A stretch of DNA of 7,928 nt from JAVBKA01 sp031546715 (GTDB lineage: Bacteria; Bacillota; Clostridia; Oscillospirales; UBA929), in NCBI GenBank assembly GCA_031546715.1, contig JAVBKA010000032.1, positions 1 to 7,928 on the forward strand, in the 5' to 3' direction. Under the pieces are notes generated by a model that had not been told where the DNA came from, did not search any database, and worked only from the letters and a program-made list of their open reading frames with translations. Of this stretch, positions 1-6,021 are shown piece by piece. Position 1 is the first letter of the stretch; each line of letters begins with the position of its first letter. The translations under genes and the position numbers were made by a program.

Positions 1-1546
1 AAGTTCCAGTGGCAGAACAACGACAAGCATGTCGAGGCTTTTATTCACCACGCCTACGCCAAATGCGGAGAATAATTCCCAAGGGTATACAAAAATAGCC
101 TCCGATGTCCTTGTATCGAAGGATGATTTGTACATTCAGCAGGGGGACAGTGTTACGCTGTCAATGGCAAGGGCGGGCGGAAAAATACATTTTACCCTTG
201 ACGGAACTGAGCCTAAGGTTACATCAACTGTATATACCGCACCCATAGCGTTAAACGCAAATACTACACTTCGAGCAAGAGTTTTTGAAGAGGGCAGTCT
301 CCCAGGCGTCATTATTCAGCGCACGTATCTTTTGAGAACGCCGCATACGCTGCCTGTTGTCGCACTGGTGACCGACCCAGCGAATTTGTTTGACTACAAC
401 ACAGGTCTTTTTGCGGATGGGCCAGGTTGGACGCCGACATTTCCCCATCAGGGAGCTAACTTCTGGGAAGAATGGGAAATGCCTACTCAGTTTACGTTTT
501 ATACAAAGGACGGCAAGCTAGAGCTAGATGCGCCATCAGGACTTAAGATGTTTGGTCAGTTTTCCCGCGCTCAGCCGCAAAAAAGCGTTGCCATCCAATT
601 TCGAGACAAGTACGGTACCAGCGAGGTTTTTTATCCGTTCTTTAAAAATAATCCTGTTTCCAAGTATGAATCCTTAGTCTTGCGAACCTCTGGTCAAGAC
701 TGGAACATGTCTAAGTTGCGAGATGCCTTCATAACCCAGAGCGTCAAAGGCATGTGCAATGTGGATTATATGGACTCAACTCCTATTATTGTGTACATTA
801 ATGGACAGTACTGGGGGCTATACAATCTACGCGAAAAAATCAACGAGGCATACTTTGAAGAGCATCACGGCATACCCTCAAACGATATTGACATTATTAA
901 GGCTAATACCAACGTTAGAGCTGGTACAATTGATGATTACATGGAGCTTCGTGAGTGGCTTGAAAGTCATAACACAAACAATGAAGAGGGCTACAAGTAC
1001 CTCGATGAGCATATTGACATAGAAAATTGGATGGATTACTGGATTATCGAATCCTACTACGGCAATACCGACACAGGAAATATTAAGTTTTACAAACAAG
1101 AGGGCGAAGGGTACAAGTGGCGTTGGATTCTGTTTGATATGGACTGGGCACTTACAATGTCAACCTATAAAACCTACAATTTTGTTGAGGAATTTTTAGA
1201 TCCTGCGGGTCACGGCGTTGGAAACAACTTCTCGACGCTGATTTCCAGAAAAATGATTGAAAATGATACAATAAAGCAATTGTTTTTAGAGCGGTACGCC
1301 TACCATCTTAAAAATACCTTTAATCCTGACAGACTGCTGACAATTCTTGATAAAATGGCTGACGAAATCAGACCAGAAATTGCAGAGCAATGCGAGCGTT
1401 GGGGCGGACCTTCAAGCGTTTCCAGATGGGAAGGCCACGTTGAAAACACACGGAAAATCATTAGAGAAAAGGGAGATTTAACTAAAGAATCGCTTAGAAC
1501 ATACTTTAAGCTGAGCGCAGAGCAGATGAGTAAACTTTTTGGATAA
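1..1546 (+). CDS. CotH-kinase domain surface protein, 5'-truncated by the window edge
   Basis: The frame is open from position 2 to TAA at 1544-1546, so the true start lies outside the window. The first ATG (29) has no Shine-Dalgarno sequence, and the residues before it (SSSGRTTTS) lead into TTPTPNAEN, which resembles the end of a lamin-tail domain. Numbering from that ATG, residues about 33-100 form a chitobiase/hexosaminidase C-terminal-type beta domain (FTLDGTEP, then TTLRARVF). Residues about 108-420 form a CotH kinase domain: NLFDYNTGLF, NFWEEWE, SRAQPQKS, LRTSGQDWN, YINGQYWGLYNLREK and FDMDWAL, with D370 and D372 as likely metal or catalytic residues. Known CotH proteins are atypical protein kinases, first described on spore coats; LTD-CHB-CotH combinations also occur in exported clostridial proteins. 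The substrate and the location are inference, because the N-terminus and any signal peptide are missing. Confidence 0.9.
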   Translation, partial: SSSGRTTTSMSRLLFTTPTPNAENNSQGYTKIASDVLVSKDDLYIQQGDSVTLSMARAGGKIHFTLDGTEPKVTSTVYTAPIALNANTTLRARVFEEGSLPGVIIQRTYLLRTPHTLPVVALVTDPANLFDYNTGLFADGPGWTPTFPHQGANFWEEWEMPTQFTFYTKDGKLELDAPSGLKMFGQFSRAQPQKSVAIQFRDKYGTSEVFYPFFKNNPVSKYESLVLRTSGQDWNMSKLRDAFITQSVKGMCNVDYMDSTPIIVYINGQYWGLYNLREKINEAYFEEHHGIPSNDIDIIKANTNVRAGTIDDYMELREWLESHNTNNEEGYKYLDEHIDIENWMDYWIIESYYGNTDTGNIKFYKQEGEGYKWRWILFDMDWALTMSTYKTYNFVEEFLDPAGHGVGNNFSTLISRKMIENDTIKQLFLERYAYHLKNTFNPDRLLTILDKMADEIRPEIAEQCERWGGPSSVSRWEGHVENTRKIIREKGDLTKESLRTYFKLSAEQMSKLFG

Positions 1547-1554
1547 ATTCGAAA

Positions 1555-1595
1555 CAGCAAAATGACATCGCCAATTCGGCGGTGTCATTTTGCTG
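1555..1595 (+). terminator. Hairpin terminator after the CotH gene
   Basis: An 18-bp stem (one G-U pair) with the 5-nt loop AATTC begins 8 nt after the CotH stop codon. The outer arms are CAGCAAAATGACA and TGTCATTTTGCTG, and the inner arms are CGCC and GGCG. An ATTTT stretch inside the 3' arm and TTATT after it supply a U-rich end. The mirror arrangement (AAAA in the 5' arm) means it could also stop minus-strand transcripts coming from the Lgt-family gene. Confidence 0.8.
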
Positions 1596-1639
1596 TTATT
1601 CAGACTTTATGCTATTCTCGGATAAAAATCGAGGCAAGA

Positions 1640-1737
1640 TTTTCGAGGCTTTAAGGTTTCCTCAAGGCGGAGGATTGCGCCATGCTTGACGCATGGCGAT
1701 TGACGACAACGCAGTAGGAAGCCTTAAAAACAGAAAA
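1640..1737. other. Folded non-coding element (possible dispersed repeat or small RNA)
   Basis: This intergenic stretch has no credible ORF but folds well. The outer helix pairs TTTTC (1640-1644) with GAAAA (1733-1737). The main helix pairs 1650-1662 (TTTAAGGTTTCCT) with 1716-1728 (AGGAAGCCTTAAA): 13 positions, one of them a T-G wobble. Inside is a perfect 8-bp hairpin, CGCCATGC (1678-1685) with GCATGGCG (1691-1698), loop TTGAC. Just upstream, CGAGGC is repeated at 1630-1635 and 1644-1649. No promoter is evident. It could be an intergenic repeat, a small RNA, or part of the 3' region of the Lgt-family transcript. Confidence 0.45.
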
Positions 1738-1766
1738 GATGTCCAGTTTTTTATTTGAGATTAGTA

Positions 1767-2558
1767 TTATACAGACTTATGCAGCTTTCGATGAATGGCA
1801 AGTACCAGCGGTAATGCGAGGAAAATCACTAGAGCAATGACCTGCGAGGTTGAAAGTATACCTAAGTGCCCCCTTGAAATGTCTCCGCGGAAAAACTCAA
1901 TAATAAAACGGGCTAACGCGTATAACATGACGTATGTAACTATTGCCAAACCAGTTTTTTTACTTCTGAACAAAACCAAAAAAGTCACTGCGGAAATGCA
2001 AACAAGTACAACTGCCTCAATCAAGGGGACTGCTAAAAGCGGAACGCCCGATGGTGCGGCAAGGGATATACTAGGGTAAACAACGGCAAATGGGTGGTCT
2101 GCGTGTACGCTCACGCCGTAGCAGCAACCTCCAAAATAGCAGCCAACACGTCCGAGGGCATGTCCGAGTGGTACAGCGGGGGCTAATGTGTCCAGTGATT
2201 TAAGCAATGGGATTTTAAATCCCCGGCAGAACCAAAAAATAGCAATTGCTCCGCCTAAAAATGCGCCATAAAATACTATTTCGCCAAAGATAAAATTAAG
2301 CAAGTCCTCAGCAGGTATACGTTTAAGTTTTTCCCAGTTAATCAGCACGTAGGGTAGCTTTGTTATTGGGCGCAAAACGTATGCCCCTGTAATTCCGCCC
2401 GCAATTCCAATTAGGCATATAAGAACAGCGTCATCCATTGAGAAGTTTGTTTTTTTTGCTATCAAATATGCGGTCAATGTAGCAACAGCGCAGGCAATAA
2501 CAATCATGATGCCATAATTGCCAACTGTTTTCCCGAGAATAACAAAATAAGGGTACAT
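1767..2558 (-). CDS. lgt: Lgt-family prolipoprotein diacylglyceryl transferase-like membrane protein
   Basis: This 263-residue, strongly hydrophobic protein has about seven membrane segments, a normal size for Lgt, which moves diacylglyceryl from phosphatidylglycerol to the lipobox Cys of prolipoproteins. Family marks are the N-terminal YGIMIVIA segment, the signature region beginning HALGRVGCYF (H133, R137), and a C-terminal LYALARFIIEFFRGD (R217, R224) followed by LSTSQ. The signature is unusual: canonical Lgt has GNFxNxExxG, whereas here it is GCYFGGCCYG, with Cys at 140, 145 and 146 replacing conserved Asn and Glu positions. It therefore belongs to a divergent Lgt-like subfamily, and transferase activity is not certain. 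The ATG start is fixed by AGGAGG at 2563-2568, with a short 4-nt spacer. It is the last gene of the minus-strand run, 93 bp after the DUF4190 gene. Confidence 0.85.
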   Translation of the reverse strand: MYPYFVILGKTVGNYGIMIVIACAVATLTAYLIAKKTNFSMDDAVLICLIGIAGGITGAYVLRPITKLPYVLINWEKLKRIPAEDLLNFIFGEIVFYGAFLGGAIAIFWFCRGFKIPLLKSLDTLAPAVPLGHALGRVGCYFGGCCYGVSVHADHPFAVVYPSISLAAPSGVPLLAVPLIEAVVLVCISAVTFLVLFRSKKTGLAIVTYVMLYALARFIIEFFRGDISRGHLGILSTSQVIALVIFLALPLVLAIHRKLHKSV

Positions 2559-2581
2559 ATAGCCTCCTAATGTAACAAATA

Positions 2582-2632
2582 GAGTCTATTAAACTCTGCC
2601 GCAAGCGTTGGCGGCTAAAGTTTAATAGACTC
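2582..2632 (-). terminator. 51-nt hairpin between the DUF4190 and Lgt-family genes
   Basis: Perfect 14-bp arms (GAGTCTATTAAACT at 2582-2595 and its complement at 2619-2632) enclose a second 5-bp stem, GCCGC (2598-2602) with GCGGC (2611-2615). It lies 19 nt after the DUF4190 stop codon and 23 nt before the Lgt-family start. Read on the minus strand, only TATTTGTT follows it, so the U-tract is weak. It may be a leaky terminator, an RNA stability element, or a leader structure for the Lgt-family gene. Confidence 0.55.
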
Positions 2633-2651
2633 ATAGAGAGTATAATGAAGA

Positions 2652-2948
2652 TTAATAAGAGAGGCTTGCTGCAAAAAGACCTGCGCAAAGGAAAATCAGA
2701 ATTACAGACCATGCTAATGCAATAATTGAAGTTACAATTCCCGCAGTTGCCATGCCAAAGGGTGCGCCGACTGATTGCAGTTTTTTCTTACTGATAATGC
2801 CAAGAATTAAACCTACAATAGCAATGGCTAAGCCGCCATAGGGAACTACTAACGAAACAATTCCCAAAACCATGGATGCAATGGATTGACCTTTTCCCGG
2901 AGGTGGCTGGACGGGACCTTGGGGCATGTTTGGTTGTTGATAACTCAT
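2652..2948 (-). CDS. DUF4190-type small membrane protein
   Basis: This is a 98-residue protein. Residues 1-20 are Pro/Gln-rich and probably cytoplasmic (MSYQQPNMPQGPVQPPPGKG). Two hydrophobic segments follow, at about 23-51 (SMVLGIVSLV through GLILGIISKKK) and 63-95 (GMATAGIVTSIIALAW onward), joined by a basic KKKLQSVG turn. This matches the DUF4190 pattern of a disordered head and two membrane helices with small-residue packing. Its function is unknown. The ATG at 2948 is set by AAGGAGG with a 7-nt spacer; the in-frame-looking extension further upstream is not needed. It has its own strong promoter, so it is probably expressed apart from the protease gene. Its QQ...PVQP head resembles the head of the neighbouring protease. 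Confidence 0.8.
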   Translation of the reverse strand: MSYQQPNMPQGPVQPPPGKGQSIASMVLGIVSLVVPYGGLAIAIVGLILGIISKKKLQSVGAPFGMATAGIVTSIIALAWSVILIFLCAGLFAASLSY

Positions 2949-2976
2949 TTACATTCCTCCTTAACAATCTGTTCAT

Positions 2977-3005
2977 ATTTTACATGATGTAACAATAATT
3001 GTCAA
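2977..3005 (-). promoter_or_regulatory. Strong sigma-A promoter of the DUF4190 gene
   Basis: Read on the minus strand, -35 TTGACA (3000-3005), a 17-nt spacer and -10 TAAAAT (2977-2982) lie about 22-28 nt upstream of the start codon. An AT-only palindrome just upstream could act as an UP element. Confidence 0.75.
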
Positions 3006-3013
3006 TGAGTATT

Positions 3014-3038
3014 TAATAAAATATTTAATATTTTATTA
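3014..3038. terminator. AT-only palindrome between the protease and DUF4190 genes
   Basis: A perfect 11-bp inverted repeat (TAATAAAATAT with its complement, loop TTA) lies 22 nt beyond the protease stop codon and 8 nt upstream of the DUF4190 -35 box. With no G or C it is a poor intrinsic terminator. An UP element or operator is as likely. Confidence 0.3.
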
Positions 3039-3060
3039 TAGTATCATATGAAAAAAGTGA

Positions 3061-3999
3061 CTATAATTTTACAACTATCGGTGCTTTTCTGAAATAACCC
3101 AAAAGGAAGAAAATCATTGCCGCCGATACCAAGGTACTAACAACTATAACCGACAGAACACTAATGTCCGTACTGCCTAAAAGTAGCTCTAAAATGAAGC
3201 TGGAAGCGTTATAAACTATGTGCGCAATACAAGGAATAATTAAATTGCCTGTTTTTATATATATCCAGCCAAGGAACAAGCCCAGCAAAGCGGCGTATAG
3301 CCCTTGGACAAGGTTTCCGTGAATTGCACCGAAAAGAACGGAAGAAACTATCAACGCGAAGACATTACCAAACCTCATTCGCAAACGAGACAGGCAAAGA
3401 CCTCGGAAAATAAGCTCCTCAACAATTGGTCCGACAAAAACTACAGTCGCCACAACAATCCACTTATTGGCATCCATAATTGAACTCATAAGCTCGGAAT
3501 ACTCGTTAAGGGTGGTTTCGGGAATTAGGGAAACCACTCCGGTGGTTAATGCATTGAGCGCGATTGAGGCTACGGAGATAAATATAACATTGTGAAATCC
3601 AGTTTTAGCAAGACTGTAGGGCGCAGCGCGTCTTTTTTTATCTATAATATATATAGGAATCAAAACTGCCGACGCTATCAAGGCAGAGGCTAACGTGGAA
3701 ATCATTACCATGTTTCCAAAGTCGTTACCAAGTATATTTGAGATACCTCCGCCGTTGGTAGCAGAAAACACATCCATTGGGTCAACCGTCGAATTAGTAA
3801 AGGTTTTAGAAATATTCCTAAACATAAATGGAGTAACGACAACGAAGCTTGCAAGAAGTTGAAGAAATAAGTAGAACAATGCGGGCCAGAGCGCAAGCCA
3901 GATTATTTTTGCGGAGCTTGCACGATTTTTGTCGTACTCCTCAAAGACTATCTGCGGCTGAACAGGGGATTGTTGAATATTAGTATCATTATTGTCCAC
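3061..3999 (-). CDS. CPBP family intramembrane glutamic endopeptidase (CAAX protease/Abi type)
   Basis: This is a 312-residue multi-pass membrane protein. The CPBP (Rce1-like) active-site motifs are complete: EELIFR (E194, E195, R199), FGAIH (F223, H227) and HIVYN (H260, N264). About eight hydrophobic segments run from residue 35 to 305, after a polar head (MDNNDTNIQQSPVQPQ). Family members cleave peptide substrates within the membrane. In bacteria they are linked to bacteriocin immunity, protein maturation or regulation; nothing nearby identifies the substrate here. The start is GTG, preceded by AAGGAGG with a 7-nt spacer; this is much better supported than any downstream ATG. The leader is about 160 nt long and carries several hairpins. 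Confidence 0.88.
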   Translation of the reverse strand: MDNNDTNIQQSPVQPQIVFEEYDKNRASSAKIIWLALWPALFYLFLQLLASFVVVTPFMFRNISKTFTNSTVDPMDVFSATNGGGISNILGNDFGNMVMISTLASALIASAVLIPIYIIDKKRRAAPYSLAKTGFHNVIFISVASIALNALTTGVVSLIPETTLNEYSELMSSIMDANKWIVVATVVFVGPIVEELIFRGLCLSRLRMRFGNVFALIVSSVLFGAIHGNLVQGLYAALLGLFLGWIYIKTGNLIIPCIAHIVYNASSFILELLLGSTDISVLSVIVVSTLVSAAMIFFLLGYFRKAPIVVKL

Positions 4000-4019
4000 A
4001 GGATAACCTCCTTCGTGCC

Positions 4020-4143
4020 TTTTACTGTTGGTAAAACTATTTTTGGATTCTGTAAAAAATCCGTACTACGGCTTTTGGAAGGAATACCTTGGGTATTCCT
4101 TCCACTTATCGTCGAACCTGAAGATTTTCCAGAGAAAATCTTC
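4020..4143 (-). promoter_or_regulatory. Multi-hairpin leader upstream of the CPBP gene
   Basis: Four inverted repeats lie between the ATPase stop codon and the protease ribosome site. They are 4120-4143 (10 bp, GAAGATTTTC with loop CAGA), 4077-4103 (12 bp perfect, GGAAGGAATACC with a 3-nt loop), 4045-4062 (GGATT with AATCC) and 4020-4036 (TTTTAC with GTAAAA), ending 8 nt from the AGGAGG. Read on the minus strand, a small CCGT/ACGG hairpin (4061-4071) is followed by ATTTTTT. It shares bases with the 4045-4062 stem, so the two exclude each other, as in an attenuator. The first two hairpins may simply end the ATPase transcript. It matches no riboswitch class I know. Confidence 0.45.
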
Positions 4144-4167
4144 AAGGGTTTTTACAAGTATACCCTA

Positions 4168-4196
4168 TTTATATCACAATTGTGCGATTAAGGCAA
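4168..4196 (-). promoter_or_regulatory. Candidate promoter of the CPBP gene
   Basis: On the minus strand, TTGCCT (4191-4196), a 17-nt spacer and TATAAA (4168-4173) preceded by TGA form a candidate extended -10 promoter that overlaps the ATPase stop codon. The spacer holds the perfect palindrome CACAATTGTG (4175-4184), a possible operator. Confidence 0.45.
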
Positions 4197-5264
4197 CTTA
4201 ATTTTCTCAGTCAGTTTATCTGCAACAGCGTATACAGACTCAAAATTCACATGGGGGTTATACAGCTTTTCCAGTTCATCGTGTGCCTTTTTTGCATCCT
4301 CTAAATTTTGGAAGGCTTCTTCCATTAGCGCGCGCTCCATTTTTCGTAAGAAACGCAGTCTTCCACGCTGTGTATCAAGCCATTCGTTGCCGACATAGAT
4401 GTCAAGGCGAACGCGGCGGTACGGCGTCAGAGGGCATACACAGCCTGGTCGAGAGGTTACAAATGCTAGTGATAGCTCGGGAATTAAGATGTGCTCTATT
4501 CTTCCCTCTGGGTCAATGGGGGAGTAGCAAGCAAGCATGTCAAGGTTATTTTGTAGGCAGGCGAGATAAATTGCGGACATAAAGGCGGGGGAAAAGAAGA
4601 AGCTGTCCTCTATGACGTAAACCTTTTCGCATAGCTCAGTCACAGTACCCCAAAGGCACAATTCACCGTCAAATGTGTGGGAGGAGAGAAAGCATTTTTG
4701 TATGAGTTGCTTTCGCTCTTTGTTTTCAGGCTTGGTAAGCTCACGGCGTATTATGCCCTTAACGCGCTTACTTACGCCTTGCAAGCCGTCAGTTTCAAGG
4801 GCGAGGGAGGAAATTTCCTCTTGAACGGAGCGCGCTGCTGAAAGACATTTATACGCTCGTAAGTATGCGGATTTTCCTATTCCAGTACAGACCTTGATTT
4901 CGTCAAGCTTTGCAATTAAATGAGTGCTGTCAACAAACTCGCCAAGGTGCAGGTATTCGCCAACTGCATTGTGGTAGAGGGGTTCCATGACGTGAGGTGC
5001 AGTTGCGTCCACTATGGCGGTGTTATAATTCTTAAATACTACACCGTCAAGGGACTTTGGGTCAGACGAACAGCGAACATATTGCATCTCGCCGTCTAAG
5101 CCCTTGGCGACCCTCCGCATAAACGAAGATTTTCCTGAGCCGGGGCTGCTCTTTATATAATATTGCTTATGTATGTCATGGGAGTCTAAGAATTCTCGGT
5201 AATACGAATAAAAACCGCTGTGGCTTGTTGAGCCTAAAAAATAGTCCACAGACAATGAAAACAC
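4188..5264 (-). CDS. PRK06851-like P-loop ATPase with a degenerate second half
   Basis: This is a 358-residue soluble protein. The N-terminal half has a Walker A loop, SSPGSGKSS (residues 39-47), in which the usual first Gly is Ser39. It continues RCSSDPKSLDGVV (64-76) and AIVDATAPHV (83-92), typical of the PRK06851-type ATPases found in Firmicutes, whose function is not settled. The C-terminal half seems to repeat this fold: YVIEDSFFFSPAFM (216-229) stands where a P-loop would be, then DPEGRIEHILIPE (251-263) and LAFVTSRPG (266-274). So only the first site can bind ATP normally. The tail (about 310-358) is charged and helical. The start is GTG at 5264, with GAGG (5272-5275) 7 nt upstream; both lie inside an inverted repeat. 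It is 56 bp downstream of the glycosylase gene on the same strand. Confidence 0.75.
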   Translation of the reverse strand: MFSLSVDYFLGSTSHSGFYSYYREFLDSHDIHKQYYIKSSPGSGKSSFMRRVAKGLDGEMQYVRCSSDPKSLDGVVFKNYNTAIVDATAPHVMEPLYHNAVGEYLHLGEFVDSTHLIAKLDEIKVCTGIGKSAYLRAYKCLSAARSVQEEISSLALETDGLQGVSKRVKGIIRRELTKPENKERKQLIQKCFLSSHTFDGELCLWGTVTELCEKVYVIEDSFFFSPAFMSAIYLACLQNNLDMLACYSPIDPEGRIEHILIPELSLAFVTSRPGCVCPLTPYRRVRLDIYVGNEWLDTQRGRLRFLRKMERALMEEAFQNLEDAKKAHDELEKLYNPHVNFESVYAVADKLTEKIKLP

Positions 5265-5308
5265 ACCCTTTCCTCACTATAATATGCTCCTGTGCGAGGT
5301 AGGGTGTG
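5262..5308 (-). promoter_or_regulatory. Inverted repeat covering the ribosome site and start codon of the ATPase gene
   Basis: CACACCCT (5262-5269) pairs with AGGGTGTG (5301-5308), and CCTC (5272-5275) pairs with GAGG (5296-5299), giving 12 bp around a small internal loop. In the minus-strand RNA the 3' arm contains the GAGG ribosome site and the GTG start codon. Readthrough RNA from the glycosylase gene would hide both. TTTT follows the arm, so a terminator for the glycosylase gene is the alternative. Confidence 0.5.
5278..5286 (-). promoter_or_regulatory. Candidate -10 box of a local promoter for the ATPase gene
   Basis: On the minus strand CATATTATA fits the -10 patterns of late sporulation sigma factors (CATNNTA, CATANNNTA) and also contains TATTAT. 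No convincing -35 lies 15-18 nt upstream. It sits in the loop of the inverted repeat, so a transcript starting here would lack the 5' arm. Confidence 0.25.
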
Positions 5309-5320
5309 AATGTTTTTGTA

Positions 5321-5893
5321 TTAATCAAGAGTTGTTCGTTCGCATATTTCGATGATTTTGTGTTCTAAACGTTTCAAATCCTCAAACGCAGCAGGTCTTT
5401 TTGTCACGTCTCGTAAAAGAAAGGAGGGATGATAGATTCCCATAAGCCAAAAGCCGTTTTTTTCGTGCCACTTCCCGTGGTCAGCCGTTATCTTGAAATT
5501 TTCGTCAATAATTCGTTGGGCGGCAATACGACCCAAAGCGACTAAAATCCTAGGACGAATGAGCGCGACCTGATTGCGAAGATACCCAACACATGCGCTC
5601 TGCTCAAGGTTTAGAGGGTCGCGATTGTTGGGCGGACGGCACTTAACGACATTTGCAATGTAGATTTTACTGCGGTCAAGACCAATAACGGCAAGCATAT
5701 CGTCAAGAAGCTTACCGTCAGTACCGACAAAGGGCTCACCCTGTAAATCCTCCTGCTCCCCCGGACCTTCGCCGATTAGCATAACCTCGGCGTCACGACG
5801 TCCGACCCCGAAGACAACGCTCTTTCTCGTTTCACAAAGAGCGCATTTATTACAGCTTTGACATGCTTCTTCCAAAGCTTCCCATGAGAGCAT
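5321..5893 (-). CDS. Family 4 uracil-DNA glycosylase (iron-sulfur)
   Basis: This 190-residue DNA repair enzyme removes uracil from DNA. Motif A is GEGPGEQED (41-49), followed by GEPFVGTDGKLLD (52-64), NVVKCRPPNNRDP (81-93), ALGRIAAQRI (119-128) and motif B YHPSFLLR (154-161). Cys14, Cys17, Cys85 and Cys101 have the spacing known for the 4Fe-4S cluster of family 4 enzymes such as Thermus UDGa. Cys11 and Cys20 extend the N-terminal run to four CxxC-spaced cysteines (11, 14, 17, 20). The length is normal. The ATG at 5893 is set by GAGGAGG with a 7-nt spacer. The gene diverges from the MntP/YtaF-like gene and is the first of the minus-strand run. A clear promoter was not found; CATATTATG and TAAAAT sequences lie upstream but lack a good -35. 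Confidence 0.93.
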   Translation of the reverse strand: MLSWEALEEACQSCNKCALCETRKSVVFGVGRRDAEVMLIGEGPGEQEDLQGEPFVGTDGKLLDDMLAVIGLDRSKIYIANVVKCRPPNNRDPLNLEQSACVGYLRNQVALIRPRILVALGRIAAQRIIDENFKITADHGKWHEKNGFWLMGIYHPSFLLRDVTKRPAAFEDLKRLEHKIIEICERTTLD

Positions 5894-5939
5894 TCTGCGT
5901 CCTCCTCACGTTGCGACATTTTATTGCATAATATGATTA

Positions 5940-5994
5940 AGGCAGGTCTTAAAAATTTCGCTAAAACATTGGGAAAAAACTTCAAAGACTGCCT
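5940..5994. repeat. Inverted repeat in the divergent glycosylase / MntP-like intergenic region
   Basis: AGGCAG-G-TCTT (5940-5950) pairs with AAGACTGCCT (5985-5994), 10 bp with one bulged G and a 34-nt loop. It lies 27 nt before the MntP-like start and 47 nt from the glycosylase start, so it could be a leader hairpin or a pair of half-sites for a regulator. It does not contain the yybP-ykoY manganese riboswitch core. Confidence 0.4.
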
Positions 5995-6021
5995 AAAAAG
6001 TACCAAAAAGGGTGGATGCTT

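Noticed and set aside
759..1022. Overlapping alternative frames within the CotH gene
   Set aside because: They are shadow frames; the CotH motifs lie in the long frame throughout.
1602..1782. Near-repeat CAGACTTTATGC (1602-1613) and CAGACTTATGC (1772-1782) as an attachment site or duplication
   Set aside because: It is only 11-12 bp with an indel, one copy is inside the coding end of the Lgt-family gene, and no integrase or transposase is present.
1795..2079. Plus-strand 94-codon open frame
   Set aside because: It is antisense to the 3' half of the Lgt-family gene, with no ribosome site and no recognisable domain.
2788..2976. Minus-strand 62-codon frame and an upstream extension of the DUF4190 gene
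   Set aside because: It is out of frame with the DUF4190 protein. The AAGGAGG site with a 7-nt spacer fixes the DUF4190 start at 2948.
3970..4191. Plus-strand 73-codon open frame across the protease leader
   Set aside because: It runs through the hairpins and the antisense of the protease start, with no ribosome site. Non-coding leader fits better.
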